Positions 1 through 13,537 are shown, counted from the stretch's first letter. The stretch: DNA of 64,000 nucleotides from Primula veris (GCA_963682055.1 OY821742.1:23872560-23936559), one strand, 5' to 3'. Program-made: numbers and translations. Notes: generated from the sequence alone by a model not told the origin.

Positions 1-2190
1 TTTGTAAAGTTAAGATGAAGACCAAAGACTCATGAAATTACTCTTATCACTATTAATGTACATCAAAGTAGAGTTGATAGTCACCGTCTATCATGTGAAG
101 ATGTAAAAGGCCTTATAACTCACATACTTATTACCGGTCGTCATCAAACTTATAACTTATGAGTGTTTACGGACCACACTTACGAGTAAGAATTAATTTT
201 GTAACTCTTGTGATAATTATGATAATGGAGAACAAATAACTCTTGTAACTCTTGTGATAATTAAGATGAAATTTGTCCCTAGATTTGATCTCTGCTATCT
301 TATCGAGGTTATTTACTGCAACTGCCTTCGAGTCCTTACAAGAATTCTTACGTGTTAAAAACATATTTGCTGGGCACTCAAGTGCATATAAGATAAAACT
401 GATTGGTAAATACATATCTACAATATATTTAAATAAGATCATAATAAATTTTTTACTTACTTTTGCATCACTTATTTTAGACGGATAATTTTTCTTTAAT
501 GAATAGAGATGACATCTAAGAGTTAGCTGCACCTGTTACCGTAACGTTATCCAATTTTATAGGTGATTCCTAAATTGCCTTAGGTACTCCGTACATACAC
601 CATAAGAAGAAATTTGTCTCTACTTATAATCTATTAAAGTATTAATTTTTTTACTTTTGCTATCTATGAGTACTATGTGTACATTGTTGATACTATAGAT
701 AATTGAGTAAATAAGTGATATAATTGAAAAAAATTCAAGGATGACAATTGGCAAATTGAGATATTGTATGAATGTAAGAAGGTGGGTAAACTTGGTTTAG
801 CGAAGTATTTATATTTGCATTTGATAAGTGTGATCAGAAGGTGATACATTCCTTTTGAACTTCATTCTCGTTTCATTGGGAGCCTCATAATCCTAAAAAT
901 ATAAATACAAACGCATTTGATGGAGTCTTATTATCAAAAGTCCCTATGTAATTCTAGATATATAATAAAACTATGGAGCCATTTGATAGTCGAATGGAAC
1001 ATAGCTGGGCAATATGTCATAGCGAGTAGATTATTTGTGGGTTAACGAGACTAATAGTCAAATACGATCCCACACCAAAAGGCCTTAGAATTCTAGGACG
1101 GTTAATAATTTATAAATTTACTATTTATATTTGTTTAGATATATTTGGGCTACCAATACAAGAGAAATTGAACTTATATTTACTGCAACGGGTAAATTTT
1201 AATAATAAGAACATTTTTTTCTGAATGTTTTGTTAATTTTATAGATAAAGTTGAAAGTTGGGAGCCTCTTTCAAGGTATACATTGTGTTTACAGTGTTTT
1301 AAAATTACTTATGATAATGCCAACGAGTGTTAGAGTGTTCAGAAATGTATCGACATGCTAAAATGGTACAAAAAATATAACGAAACGGTAATTAAGTCTT
1401 TCAACAACTGACGTGACACTTGTTTAGTAGGATATCAAAACTTTAAAAGATGAGCAAGGTGGTTGTCCAAGTGGTTAGACTTTTGTGTATCGTGCTCATG
1501 ATCAACGTTGCTTCCAAGTAATTATTACTCCATCCGTTCTAAAATGTTTGTTCATCACTAAGGTGAGAATTTTTTTTATAGACATACAATTAATGCTTTC
1601 TCTTTTTATAAGTGATATATTCATGCACGTTAAGGTAAAATTGAAAATCAAAAGCATAAGTAGGGTTAAAAGGAAAATATTTGTTAACTTTTTAGTTGAG
1701 CGTACGAGAGGCACAAACAATATAAAACTAAGGAAATATGGGTTTTTTTTAAAACATTTTTGTAGCCGGATTTGTTGATTTTTTCTCGTTTAATAACCTC
1801 AATTCTTATTTTTACTATTTGGTACCTGATTTTTTTTTATTTTTTATGTTGAATTATTTCATTGACAGGTGATGCCAGAATAATTCAATTGAATGTTGTA
1901 AACAAGAAGATAATTGAGAATTAAGGATAATAAATAATAAATATTTGAGAATTTAGGGTATCAATATGAACAAAATAGTTGGGAAAAACAACTTGAATTT
2001 AGGATATTAAAAAAAAATAAAAAAAATCGAAGTCTTAATAATAAAACAACAACAATTCAACAGAAAAAAAAAGAGAGGATAAAAACCCGAAATAGGGGCA
2101 AGTAGAGAGAGTAATAAAAAAAACAAATAATGTCCAATAGATACCACTTTTGAATTTATATTACTCCTACCTACCTCCATAAGTTCGTAT
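1..2190. other. AT-rich sequence, no recognised gene
   Basis: No credible coding exon, RNA gene or bounded element was found. Short ORFs here have AT-driven composition and no recognisable domain. A tRNA-like A box near 1456-1475 lacks a matching B box. Confidence 0.5.
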
Positions 2191-2197
2191 TCCCTAT

Positions 2198-3746
2198 AAG
2201 TGTCACTTTTTAATTATTTACTTTATTTACCAAAACGTCGTACACATATTTTACAAAAAATAAAAAATAAAACACATAAAATTATATAAAATGCAAAAAA
2301 TCAAACAAAAAAAATGATTTTTTAAAAAAAAATAACAAAAAATGAAAATAAAAAAAAAAAAAATCAGAGAGAAAAAAAAATCACAAAAAAATTATAAAAA
2401 ATCACAAAATCACAAAAAGTCACAAATTTTTTAAAAAATTACAAAAAAAATGAAAAAAATAAAAAAAAATGAAAAAAATCACATAAAATTATAAAAAATC
2501 ACAAAAAATTATAAAAAACATGAAAAAAAATCCCAAAAAAATCACTTTTATTGAACTTTATGCACTTTCGACTATACTAGATGCACTTTCGATTGAACCA
2601 GATTCACTTTTAGCTGAACTATATGTACTTTTAGCTGAACCAGATGCACTTTTAGTTGAACCAGATGCAGGTTTACAGAACGATATGCACTTTTATTGAA
2701 CTAGATGCACTTTTGTCTGAAACTTATGCAATTTCAGCTGAACCAGATGCACTTTTAGCTGAACCATATGCACTTTCAGCTGAACCATATGCACTTTCAG
2801 TTGAAACAGATGCACTTTTAGTTGAATCAGATGTATTTTTAACAGAACTATATACACTTCCGACTGTATTATATTCATTTTCGACTAGACTATATGCACG
2901 TTTGACTTAACTATATCTACTTTTCACTAAATTAGATGCACTTTAAGCTGAACCAGATGTACTTTCACATGAACCAGATGCACTTTTAGCTGAACTATAT
3001 GCATACTCACTTTTATTGAACTATATTTACTTTCGATTGAATTGTATGCATTTTCAACGGAACTAGATGTACTTTCAGCTGAATTGAATGCAATTTTGAC
3101 TCAATTTTATGCATTTTTGACTAACTATATACACTTTCGACTGAACTATATGCACTTTTACTGAACTATATATGTTTTTGACTGAACTATATATATTTTT
3201 GACTGAACTAGATACACTTTCAGTTCATTTAGATTAAAAAAAGGCACATTTTCATGGAAAAACCATTTTTTTGTATAAAAAAATTCACTTTTCGGTATAA
3301 AAAAATATTATATTGACAAAAAAAAATTATATATTTTTTGTAATTTTTTAAAAAGTTTATGATTTTTTCATTTTTTTATAATTCTTTTTATTTTTGTGAG
3401 TTTTTTCATTTTTAATAATTTTTATAATATTTTGTGATTTTTGTTATTTTTTTTTATAATGTTTTGTGATTTTTTGTGATTTTTGTAAATTTTTTTCATT
3501 TTTTTTTTATATTTTTTTCATTTTTTGATTTTTTTTAAATTTTTTATAACTTTTTGTGTTTTTCTCTAAGATTTTGTGATTTTTTATAATTTTTTTGATT
3601 TTTTTGTTATTTTTTTTTGGTTTTATTGAACTTTGTTGTAATTTAAAACTATTTTTTTATTTTTGTAGAGAGATAAAATATGTATATTATATTTTGGCTT
3701 GTATGACCATTTAGTAAATAAACTAAATAATTAAAAAGTGATATAT
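2198..3746. mobile_element. foldback-like non-autonomous element with 21-bp repeat core
   Basis: An 18-bp perfect inverted match (TCACTTTTTAATTATTTA at 2203-2220 and its complement at 3724-3741), with imperfect extension over about 55 bp, bounds the region. The left arm is A-rich with repeated TCACAAAAAATT words and the right arm is T-rich with the complementary words. Between them is a 21-bp tandem array. No coding capacity is seen, and exact ends and target duplication are not resolved. Confidence 0.6.
2545..3240. repeat. degenerate 21-bp minisatellite
   Basis: About 30 imperfect copies of a unit close to ATGCACTTTTAGCTGAACCA. Because 21 is a multiple of three, the array gives false ORFs with 7-residue periodicity on both strands. 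Confidence 0.9.
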
Positions 3747-3948
3747 ATGAGCAATGTGAAATTATTAACATAAAGGAATATAAGTTGGTAATATATATTT
3801 ATATGCAATTCCCTTAAAAAAAAAAAAAAATTGGAAAAAAAAATAAGAAAAGAGAAGTGGAGTAAAGTACATAAGTCGGTAGTTAAAAGTAAAAAATAAT
3901 TGTCTCTAATCCTCTTTTTCCATAGGGTTAAATAATAATCTCCCCAGA

Positions 3949-3996
3949 ATGGCGACAACAAAGGAACATTTGCTGGAATATTTGTTAGTAGTTTAA
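3949..3996 (+). CDS. possible 15-residue upstream ORF in the UGNT1-like leader
   Basis: An ATG at 3949 opens a 15-codon frame ending in TAA, 43 bases before the main ATG. It matters only if transcription starts upstream of 3949, which the sequence does not settle. No clear TATA box is visible. Confidence 0.25.
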   Translation: MATTKEHLLEYLLVV

Positions 3997-3999
3997 AAC

Positions 4000-4002
<3 letters not shown>

Positions 4003-4036
<34 letters not shown>
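4003..4036 (+). repeat. (AG)17 microsatellite in 5' leader
   Basis: A pure AG dinucleotide run that ends three bases before the start codon. GA tracts in plant leaders can act as BPC/GAGA-factor sites. It is complementary to the CT tract just inside intron 1. Confidence 0.97.
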
Positions 4037-4039
<3 letters not shown>

Positions 4040-4214
4040 ATGGCGTGGAGTTGGTGGAAGGGTAGAAAAAGCTATTTGCCTATATCTGATCCTCCTTCTC
4101 CTCCTCCTCCGCGTGGCGGTGTCGGAGACGTCGATGATGATGATGATGATCAAAAACAGCGGTTCAATGGCGGAATCAAAGTCTACGCCGCCTTGTCTTA
4201 CATGTCTTGTGCCG
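4040..4214 (+). CDS. UGNT1: UGNT1-like exon 1
   Basis: Start codon at 4040 lies three bases after a (GA)17 tract. The exon codes residues 1-58 and ends after the first base of a codon, followed by the donor GTCCGT. It includes the LPISDPPSP segment and the start of the first membrane segment (KVYAALSYMSCA). The family N-terminus supports this ATG. The ATG at 4113 is in another frame and is not supported. Confidence 0.88.
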
Positions 4215-4218
4215 GTCC

Positions 4219-4254
<36 letters not shown>

Positions 4255-7200
4255 ACCCTTTATATATTTGTATATCTATCTCTCTCTATTATACACACAA
4301 CCTAAATCTACCCATGTCCTAGTTTTTCTCTTTTGAGATTTTTTAACCTGAACACTAGCTTTCTAATCTTCTGTGACCCAAAAGATAGCTTTAAAAAGCT
4401 AGCAAAACCTACCCCTACCTTTTCCAAAGCATAAAGCTAAGAAAAAAAGCAGTTGCCAAACAGGCACATAGGCTAGATTAACAATATCTGATTTAATGTT
4501 ATTGAGATATACCGGATACGTAGTAACCTTGATCATGTGGAGAACGCAAATAACTAGACTTAGAATGGCATGTGTGGGGTTTTTGTTTTTGACTGATAAG
4601 TTAGTTATGAGACGGAAAATAAAATTGCGGGTCCGCGGGATGAACCAGACTCAACCTTGTCTTTGATGTGCAAGACGACTACATACTCGAGTATTGCGGA
4701 TAAGCGGGATGAGCTGTTTTATGTGAAGATTCAGGTGAAAAATAGTGTTGTTAATGCCATTCTTGATCCAGACAGTTAGAAGAACTTAATTTTTGAGGCG
4801 GAGGTGGAACGATTATGATTAGTTATAACACCACATCCTAAGCCATATGAGCTTGGCTGGTTAAAAAAAGATGCTAGCTTGCAGATTACCGAGCAATGTA
4901 CTTTTAAGTTTGCTATTAAAGAGAAGTTTGTGGATACAATATTGTGTGAGGTGGTTCCGTTGGATATTTGTCAAGTTATTGTCGGAGTGCCCTATTTGTG
5001 GGATCGGGATGCAGTTTTGTTCCATAGCGGTATTACCGATTATGGAAAGATGGGAAGACTTTAACATTTATGCATGTAAGGAACCGATTTTACATGATCC
5101 ATTAGTCACAGTTATTCAAGTAAAGCGGATTGTCAACAATGGTGCTCAATACATGGTGTTAATGGTTAGCTCTGTCGAAAAGATGGAGAGAGAAGATCCA
5201 TTGATATCAGATTGCATCGTTGAGATGAGGACAGAAGCTACAAGAAAGGGAGATATTGGTTCGTATCGAGTCGGGAGACCTGATCAATTTCCTAGGAACG
5301 CGAAGTCGGACGGAGATGGCCGTTGCGGCGTTTCCGAATATTCTTTTAGCTTGAGCAGGAGCTCATTGCTCTTGAGGGGAGAGTTGTGATCCAGGAGGAT
5401 ACCCCTTTGTTAGATTAGTATTAGGATTAGGTTTAGTCAAAGTAATACTCTTTGTTGAATTATGAGTAATTTTGATTATAATCCTAATATGAATAGAATT
5501 AGTTATTTTTTTTATAAATACCTCATGCTTTTCCCGAGTTAGATAGCCAGAATTAAAAGCTATCAAGCTAGACTTTAAGGTTGATTAAAGCTATCAGTTA
5601 GAGATTGTAACAGTTCGTTGATTATTTAATCAAAGTTGCAATTTCGCCAAGTTCCTTTTCCTTTATATTCCTACTGTTTTGGGTGTTTTTATTCTAACAC
5701 AACAAGCATAGCTCTAGATCTGATCAAAACGAGCGTCAACTTCTGGATCAACTTCAAACGGCAAACAAGCTTCCACGGAGCGAACCATTAACACCATGTA
5801 TCTGACACCATTGTTGACCATTTGCTTTACTTGAGTAGTTGTTACTATTGGACCAGGTAAAATTGGTTCCTTACATGCATAGATCTTAAAGTCTTTCCCA
5901 TCTTTCCGTAACCATTAATACCGCTCCGTAAGGAACAAAAGTGCATCCCGATCCCTCAAATAGAGCACTCCGACAATAACTTGACAAATATCCAATGAAA
6001 CCACTCACATACTATTGTATCTACGAACTTCTTTGTAATAGCAAACTTGAAAGTACACTTATTGGTAATCTGCAAGCTAGCATCTTTCTTTAACCACCCA
6101 AGCTCATATGGTTTAGGATGTAGTGTTGTAACCAATCCCAATCGTTCCACCTCCGCCTATGAAATTAAGTTTTTCTGGCTGCCTGGATCAAGAATGGCAT
6201 TAACAACATTGTTTTTCACTTGTACAGCTCATCCCGCTTATCCGTAAGACTCGGTGATGTAGCTGCCTTGCACATCAAAGACAAGGTCGGGTCTGGTTCA
6301 TCCACTTGCTCGAGTTTGGTAGCATTAGCAAATAAAGCTCGCTTTTCCTTCTTATTTTGCAAGTGCTTAGGCACCAACTCTGGATGCAACTTCCAACACC
6401 CATATTTAGTATGACCGTCTTTGTTGCAATGATCACAAACGTTTTTAAAGACCGTGGATGGTTTTTCCTCCTCAACTGTCTCCGATTCGGGCTTCCAACT
6501 ATTCTTTACTAATGTTTCTGGAACTTCTTTCATGTTCCTCCCTTTAAGGGCTTACTATCGCCTGCTCAATCGTCTCAACTTCAAACATAGATAACTCATT
6601 CCGTAAAGACACCAACAAACTAACAGTGCATTTCATGAACATTTTGTGCTGATCAACATCCACATCAAGCGCTAAAGTTTGATTGTGAAAATCAGTCGTA
6701 TACTCTTTAAGAGACTGTCCATGTCAAATCGTCTGGTATACGACTTCCACCGCGTGAGTGCATGACTCGCGAACTTCAATGATGCTGCAGAAAATTTATC
6801 CTTATTAGAGTAACAAGAAACTCCAAAATAGGTGTCCAAATGATCTAGCAAATTATCCAGCATAACCGCATCGACCGAGCCGTCATAGGAATTTCCACTT
6901 TGAATTTAACACGCAAATTGCGTAGAGAATCACGAGTACCCTTCTTCCTGGAACCCACTATTCGCTCCGTGTCCTCGTCTTTGCTAAAATCAAGCTTCTT
7001 CACCTCATCGTCCAACTTTGGAGTATTCTTCGGATCTCCAGAAACGGATGCTTCGTTCAACTTCGCTAGGATCGCATCAAGCGTGGACTGCATACCCGTG
7101 AAACCTGTCGTCAGCTCTTCGACTTTCTTCTCTAACTCCTTTAAATGATACTCTGTATTCAAGTTGTCGCTCATCGGTAATTTGTTTTGGTTGTATAAAC

Positions 7201-10200
7201 CCCGATGTTTTTCTAACCTGACCCAGTAACGGTTTTGCTCCAGATTGCTTAACTGAATTGCGCGTACAGACCATACCCCACACAATCCGAATAGTACAGA
7301 CTATACCCCACACAACCCGAATATCGAAACTTGAATTTGATACCACTTGATCAAGTCTAGAGCTCTTCTTGTTATGTTTGAATAAAAACACCCAAAACAG
7401 AAAGTATAAAGGAAAATAAATTTGGCGAAACTGCAGCTTTGATTAATAATCAACGAACCGTTACGATCTTTAATTGCTAAACTTTAATCAACCCTAAAGT
7501 CTAACCTGATAGCTTTTTAATTGCTATCTAACTGAGGTATTTATAGGACATAACTAATCCTAATACATTATGATTATAACCAGACCTACTCCTAGCTTAA
7601 CAAGGAGTATACTTTGATTAATCCTAATCCTAATACTAATCTAACGAAGGGGTATCCTCCTGGATCAAAGACACTGCCAACAAAATTTTGGTTGCTAGAG
7701 TCCATTTTTGTGTTATTTGTTCAAGTGTGAATTTGTGATTTGTGTAATTCAAAGTTGTTTCATTGCCTTGTAATTTATGATATATAACTAATTAACTTTA
7801 GAGTCACGAGCAATTGTTTACACATTAACATAAATAATTTGGGATTCAAGAAGAATTTAAATTCAAAAATAAAGTAGGATGAAAACTGGATTTTCTAGAA
7901 AGAGTTATCTTGTTGTTGGTTTACTTTAAACAAATCAATTTCTGACCATTTGGGATTAAGGAGAATACTCCTCTGGAGGGGAGCTGAACCCTGTCCCTTA
8001 TTGGTATAGGCTTTGTTTGGTTGGTGGTATAGTGGGGTGGGATTGGATTCAAAATGATGTGGACCCCACGTGTTGGTTATGACCGAACTATTTATCCAGT
8101 TCAGATATCAATTGACGCCTAGTAGAACTATGGTGAACTCGGTCCACTACAAAGCGTGTGCCAACTACTAAAAACCCAACACACCACATATTGGGGAACT
8201 TCAAAATAAGTACCTTACAATAATTAATACTAAAAATTGAAAAATCTGATTGGTTGGCACACCCTTAAAAATAGTAGACCGCATTTATATAATTGTTTCT
8301 CTCCGAAATGGTGTTGTACATACCATGGGGATGTGGTATTAGTATTCCCGAGACTGTATATGAAAGTCATTTCTAGTCCCGAGACGAATCCCATTAGACT
8401 CGTAGACTATTGAGTCCCGCAACCCAACAAGGTCATAGTGTCTACCCATCATTACAATTTTTAGAAGAAACAAAATTAAATAAAAAAATTTAGGATAAAG
8501 ATCAATGAGCTGACGGCTTTCCAAGTTCAAGGGAGGAGGCTCTTGCTGAAACTACTCACCCACCACAGCACCATATTATGAAGAAAATATCTACTACTTT
8601 TATTGAAACCTACTTCCACTCTTAACAATCAGCTTGCTTTTATTTGCATTAAAAGTTTAGTACTACTACTATTAGCCATTTCGTTAGGTCCGTTGTTAGG
8701 CATGTATAGTTAGTACTACTAGACATTATTGTGGCAAATGTAAGTCTCCTACATGGTAGCGTCATGGTTCATGTTGGTTTGTGTTTTTTGGTTTGTAGGT
8801 TTTGGTTCGACCCTTGTTCCTTTCATTTTAGTTTTTTTTTCCTTTCCTTGTATGTTAAACCCCATATACCTTACCATTAAAAGGTCTCTTAATGGTAAGG
8901 ATGGGTAACTCTTTATAAACCACAGATTCGATCATTACTAGTCAATGTAGGATAATATACTCTAACACTCTCCCTCGCTCGTGGCCCAACATTTTAAGGG
9001 TCCTACGAGCGGACATATTATATGGGTGGAGGTGAGCCCAACATCGCTAGGCCCGCTCTGATAGTATGTTAAACCCCATATACCTTACCATTAAAAGGCC
9101 TCGTAATGGTAAGTATGGGTAACTCTTTATAAACCACAGGCTCGATCATTATCTAGTCAATGTGGGATAATATACTCTTAACATTGTATTTGTTGGAATT
9201 GTCCCACATCGTTTAGGCATTGTTAAAGCCAAACATTAATATAAGCTCCTCTCCTTCCCTACTAATAGGCCTTTTAGTGGGGAATGGACGGGCTTCTACA
9301 TGGTATCAGAGTCAAGGCTAAGCCGGTTTGTATGATGGGCCACCTCCACCCAATTTGTTGATTGCACTCGTTGGGCTTATCGGAAATTGACCAACCCACG
9401 AGTGAGGGGAGAGTGTTGGAATTGTCTCACATCGTTTAGGCATTGTTAAAGCCAAGCATTAATATAAGCTCCTCTCCTTCCCTACTAATAGGCCTTTTAG
9501 TGGGGAATGGACAGGCTTCTACAGTATTACTATAAGAAATTGAATAAAAGAGCCTCCTTTCAATAAAAGACCGTGGACCCCAAAAATCTGGCACCACCCC
9601 TGCGTTGTGTTTTCTATTCTGGAAAGAAAATGTATGATTTGAACTTTTGTGTTTCTTTTCCGGTAAAAAGAAGCTTACTAGAGAATGAGAAAAAAGTTGA
9701 TACATCCAACTCTTTTGATAAACAAATGTGTTTTTAATATTAGAAAAACCAAACAAGTTTAGTTTTATAAGCTGGAAGTGGTTAACAAAAGAAAAAACAG
9801 TAATCTTGTCTTGTCAGGTTCAATGGAACAGGCTTATTCTTAAAATTTACTCAATCTCCTATGAGGAGAAAGGGGTTTGAGTAAGAATAAGATAATGTCT
9901 TCCGAGGCTTAGTTGAAAATTACATTTTTTATCCATTCTTCACCCTAGTGTCTTCGACATAGCTGTCACTTGGTACTTCTATTCTTGTACTATTAAACTT
10001 TGTAATAGCATTATTTCAATTGGTTATTTTGTTAGAGTTCACCCTTGTACAGTTTTTCCAAAGCCGACAAAACCCCTTTTTCTGTTGAGTTTTGTAACTC
10101 CGGGGATTCTTTAGTAAATCATGTCCTTTTCTGTGAGAGATGACCTAGATTCGATGGAATGAACATTCAGGAATAGACTGGTAAACAATCCATCTGACTA

Positions 10201-13200
10201 ACTAAGAAACCTGCTAATTTGTATGTGATATGTGTTTTACGCTCTTCACCTATAGTTGTGTGGGTTGTTGCTCCTTTTTCTATTCTTACCTTCTAAAGAA
10301 ATTCGAGTCTGGGTAGGGAACTGATTTTCCTTAGACACTCATTGTACAAGTATCAGACATGTGTGAGTACATGTGGAATTAGTTTAATATATTTTCTCAG
10401 TTGAGCAATTATTAACAATGTTGTTCCATTGGTCATTCTCCACTAAATTTAATCGTTTTAGAATCTTAAGTAGCAGTGTGTTTTTCTAAATTTGGATTTT
10501 GTTGTCGGGGTTGTGATGGCAAAGCTGCTGATTTTCATGTTGGCATGCACCTTTGTCGTGATGCAGCACAACATCGAATTATATTCATGACATATAAGAT
10601 AAGCTCCGTTGAATCAGTGAGAAGTTAGTTAAGTTACTAGTACTCGGACGATTTTCTTGTAGTCAATTATAGATGCTTTTACCTTTCTCACCATTCTGGA
10701 TCTGTATCGACAACAATACAAGATATGTATGCTTGGTAGCTTAGCAATTGTAATTTGGAAAAATAATGAGTTAGAAATATCTGAATAGATTTGTCTGTGT
10801 AGTAATATATATTTCTGATGTGACTGTAGCCGACTGTGAGCACTGAGTTGAGATTCCTGAAATAGGCCTTTGGGAATTTTCAGTTGGCCTTTTATAGAAT
10901 GATTGATATGCTTCTAGGAAATACATGAAGGTTCCAGTGATCTTATGTAGAGAATCTAAACTTGTCAATTTTCAAAGACTGTGTTACACATTCTTTTTAT
11001 TAAACAAGTTAGTCTGAATTAAATAGGTGGTATATTTCTTATTATATGAAAAAAGGTGCATATATTGTACGGTTTCAGATTCATGAGTCCAAAAGGAGTT
11101 AATCTCGTTAAACTAGTTCATGTGTATATTGCATACCTAGTATTTAAGTGAAAATGTGAAATTAGAGCAATGTGGGAATTGCTCTGATGAATTGAGTAGT
11201 GTAGTTACGGAATTGAAGAAGTAATAAGTTGTGCAGTTGCATGGGGTTTTCAGAAAAGCATACGAGTATAAAGTGTAAATAACCTTATGCTTCAAGTTTT
11301 GCGATCTCGTCCCCAAATATATTTTAATTGAGAAAATTGTTAATAATATTAGACGTGCTATTTGTTATGCGGTGCTGATATTGTTCTATAAAGCGACGGT
11401 TTTTGGCTTCAGTTTGATAGCTTGTCACTGTTATGATATTACCCTTTGTTATTTGTTTTGCAGTGTTATTGATATTGTTTAATAAAGCTGCGCTTTCTTC
11501 TTATGGCTTCCCTTGTGCAAATGTCATCACCCTCTTCCAGGTAAAAAGATGTTCTATGGATGTTAATATTGCTGTTTGTTTGCTGTGTTACAAGTTATGC
11601 ATCTACATATGGTACGGTTTATTACATCTCAATAGTTATTTGATCCCCCAATATTAAGATTTGATTGTTTAGGACAGTTTCTAGGTTGTGAGAGAGGAGA
11701 ATTTGAAATGACTATCAAAAATCTCTAAAGTTCCTTTTTTATACCTTCCATAAAAAGAAAGTCTTACTATTCCCTTTTATTGAGATTAAGGCGTAGTTTG
11801 ATGAAGATGATGTTGTCTGCAAGTGACCTTTTGACATTTTAGTTAAAAGAGAGAAAAATTAAGAAATTGTTTACTTTTTACCTAATAAAGTGTTAACAAG
11901 AAATTAAGTTAAGAGTGTGTGTGTGTGATGTTTCTAGGGGATAGTATTCACCTGCTTTCACACTAAACATTGGTCCACGGCAGGATTAACTCATTTTATA
12001 TGCTTTAGGATCTACTTACTTTTGAGGGACTTTTAATTATTTACTTTGAAAATTACATCTAAACGAGAATTTTGCTACCTTGGCTGTACAAAAAGTTCAC
12101 AGCATTTAAAAGTCATCATTTAGAGTCGAACTGGATTATTTGTTTTGGAATAGTGAAAAGAAACCCTACTGAATTGGATCCAGTTGTTTGCTTTCTTAGT
12201 AGTATCTATCCTCTGTTATTTAGGCCTTACCTTTAGTTCAGCGAGCTGCATATTTTAGTTACGACTTCAGCAGATGAAATTATGAGGAAAGAGACACCAT
12301 AAGGTGAAAAAGAATGGTCAGGGCATAGTTGCAGGAATCTCCGAAACCTTAAGGGTTTTCCTGTCCGAAGCGGGATTCTGCGCTTCGGTCATTGGAAGCT
12401 TTTGGAAGCTCCTCCCGGTGAGGAAAACAGAGAACATCTTTAAATTACAATAATATCTTTTTTAAGTTGCGGACATGACCCTAATGATATTATAGTGGGT
12501 TTATAGCAAGTTTAAATCATTCAATATTGACTTTATTCCTTTTAATGGTCACAAAAACTGCCAAAGGTTAATAATCGTAAAATTAATTTATAAAAAACAA
12601 AAAATACAATACTTACCGATATTATATATATTTTAAAATTTTATTAGGTCTGCGGACTCGCTTCCCCTCTTTTATAACCACCCACTCCGTGCAACTATGG
12701 GTCAGAGACTTGCATAATACTCGTGAATATCACAAGAGCACCTTTTACCTACCCGCTCCTCGCCTCTTTTTGGTTTTCATTTGTTGGGGTAGATAAATAA
12801 TACTCATGGTTGTATCATTTGTTTTTTGGCCCACTGCTGTTCTTTGGTTAAGAAGTTATCATGAACTTCTGTGAACAGATAGAAAGAAGGGGATACATTA
12901 TTTATAATATTACAGTCATATTCGTCTATTGCTGACCTCTCGTAAGTGCGTCAATAAAACTAGTGTACACCATTAGGAACCCGAACATCACATGGGCCAT
13001 TCTTCAATTAGCTAATGTATCATAATTGGCTCTAACCTGTAACCAATGTTTTATTTTTCTCATTCCATGTATCAAAATAAGTGCAAGACTAAGGGACAAG
13101 GGTTCAGGCAAATTGGAGTTTGGTGGCTGAAAAGTGGTGTCAGAAATTACTACTGTTTGGAAAGTTTTAAAAACATTCAAGACAGTAAGACACAAAAGTG

Positions 13201-13506
13201 GAAACCGGAAAGAGACAAATAGCTTTTAAACCTCACAGCTTCAAATGTCACTTAGGACTAGGGCTGATAATGATGCGAAACGAGACAAAAACGGTCTACT
13301 TTTGTTTTCGTTTTGTTTACTTTTGAGGTTTTTCGTGTTCGTGACGAAGCAGAAAATTTCGTTTTGTTAGGGATATGAAATATTCGTTTTGTTTCATCCT
13401 ATGAACCAATTTTTATACTTTATGAGTTTTATTAATTTATATATCTAATATAATATACTATAGATTTATTATTACAAACATATATATATATATATATATA
13501 AATGTT

Positions 13507-13537
<31 letters not shown>

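Noticed and set aside
1448..1500. Possible tRNA or SINE head (GTCCAAGTGGTTAGAC)
   Set aside because: Only an A-box-like word. No B box, acceptor stem or target duplications could be found.
2656..2910. 84-codon ORF with AEPYALS-like repeats
   Set aside because: It is the translation of the 21-bp minisatellite. A mirror frame exists on the other strand (2693-2878) and there is no domain.
4113..4322. Alternative ATG frame through exon 1
   Set aside because: It reads into the CT microsatellite of intron 1, giving only Leu-Ser repeats. The 4040 frame matches the transporter family.
13480..13530. TA-rich run as a separate feature of interest
   Set aside because: It is a microsatellite inside the hAT MITE and needs no separate explanation.
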